Shown here piece by piece: positions 7,038 to 7,394 of a stretch of 7,394 nucleotides of DNA. Location of the stretch: contig JAQIBW010000013.1 in assembly GCA_027858865.1 (NCBI GenBank), positions 1-7,394 on the forward strand. The letters are read 5' to 3'. The notes beneath the pieces are model-generated. The model searched no databases, had not been told where the DNA came from, and worked only from the letters and a program-made list of their open reading frames with translations. Both the position numbers and the translations under genes were made by a program. This stretch comes from Sulfurimonas sp. GTDB taxonomy: Bacteria > Campylobacterota > Campylobacteria > Campylobacterales > Sulfurimonadaceae. How positions within the stretch are numbered: the first letter of the stretch is position 1; each line of letters begins with the position of its first letter.

Positions 7038-7066
7038 TTGAATTTAATTTAAGTTTCAAATATTAT
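7038..7066 (+). promoter_or_regulatory. Candidate promoter of the sensor gene
   Basis: TTGAAT (7038-7043) and TATTAT (7061-7066) are 17 bases apart, a sigma70-type arrangement with transcription starting near 7073. A second -10-like TATAAT at 7076-7081 would place the start at about 7088, on the ATG itself. The TTGAA and the TTCAA (7055-7059) also form a loose inverted repeat that could be a regulator site. Confidence 0.35.
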
Positions 7067-7087
7067 AAAAGTATGTATAATGTACTC

Positions 7088-7394
7088 ATGTCTTATAAAC
7101 TAATATCAAAAAAACTAATCATAATCGTTCCTATTATATTCTTCATAATTGCATTTATTAGAATCTCTCTTAATTATTTTGAAAATAAAAAGGATGTTGA
7201 AGAGTTTATATCTGAGCAGTCTAAACTTATAGACTCATTATATATGACTCATCGTGATTATTATCAAAATCTTTATCTAAATAAAATAATAAAACTAGAT
7301 GAAAAAACACTTGCTGGACTACCGGCATTTTCTGCTGCACAAATCTCAAAAACATTTTCAGAGCAAAATAGACTTCAAATTACTATGCAAACAG
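7088..7394 (+). CDS. Membrane-anchored sensor protein with a Tll0287-like (DUF3365) domain, 3'-partial
   Basis: The frame runs from ATG 7088 off the right edge, giving 102 visible codons. Residues of about 9-24 are a hydrophobic N-terminal membrane anchor (LIIIVPIIFFIIAF). Next comes a region with the hallmarks of the DUF3365/Tll0287-like periplasmic sensor domain: MTHRDYYQNLYL, then LDEKTLAGLPAFSAAQIS and TFSEQN. In this phylum the domain usually precedes a histidine kinase, PAS or diguanylate cyclase output module, which here lies beyond the window. An in-frame ATG at 7073 is an alternative start that adds five residues; neither start has a clear ribosome binding site. The gene is divergent from the Rrf2 regulator, with a shared control region of 105 bases. 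The domain call rests on recognising the family pattern by eye. Confidence 0.8.
   Translation, partial: MSYKLISKKLIIIVPIIFFIIAFIRISLNYFENKKDVEEFISEQSKLIDSLYMTHRDYYQNLYLNKIIKLDEKTLAGLPAFSAAQISKTFSEQNRLQITMQT

Overview
The window looks like a chromosomal segment of a Campylobacterota (epsilonproteobacterial) species, probably near Sulfurimonas or Arcobacter. The basis is the AT-rich coding style, a FlhA of the length usual in this phylum, an Rrf2 regulator and a DHH phosphoesterase next to flhA, and a truncated Tll0287-like (DUF3365) sensor gene at the right edge. This placement comes from recognising families by eye; no database search was possible.

Left part (1-3169, + strand). The window opens inside a cell-wall amidase gene (Amidase_3, AmiA/AmiC type), complete at its C-terminus. 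A 250-base spacer follows, holding a doubtful 37-codon ORF and a compact hairpin. Next comes an APC-family amino acid permease with visibly higher GC and different codon choice from everything else here, so it is probably a recent acquisition. Fifteen bases after its stop begins an AT-rich alpha/beta hydrolase with an intact Ser-Asp-His triad. A hairpin with a T-rich tail separates this gene from the converging gene to the right.

Right part (3233-6982, - strand). In transcription order this is an Rrf2-family Fe-S-type regulator, then flhA (export gate of the flagellar type III secretion apparatus), then a DHH/DHHA1 phosphoesterase resembling nanoRNase or pAp-phosphatase proteins. flhA must start at TTG, four bases after the regulator's stop, which suggests the two are co-transcribed and translationally coupled. 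Between flhA and the DHH gene lies a 61-base near-perfect inverted repeat that looks like a small mobile-element remnant (MITE-like). It supplies a spurious upstream ATG to the DHH reading frame.

Right edge (6983-7394). A 105-base AT-rich divergent region holds a plausible promoter and a Fur-box-like sequence. It separates the regulator from the start of a membrane-anchored sensor gene that runs off the window.

I see no CRISPR array, tRNA or rRNA gene, complete insertion sequence or defence system, and no convincing novel multi-gene system. The parts most worth a second look are the foreign-looking permease with its left-hand palindrome, the 61-base inverted repeat, and the Rrf2-flhA coupling through a TTG start.
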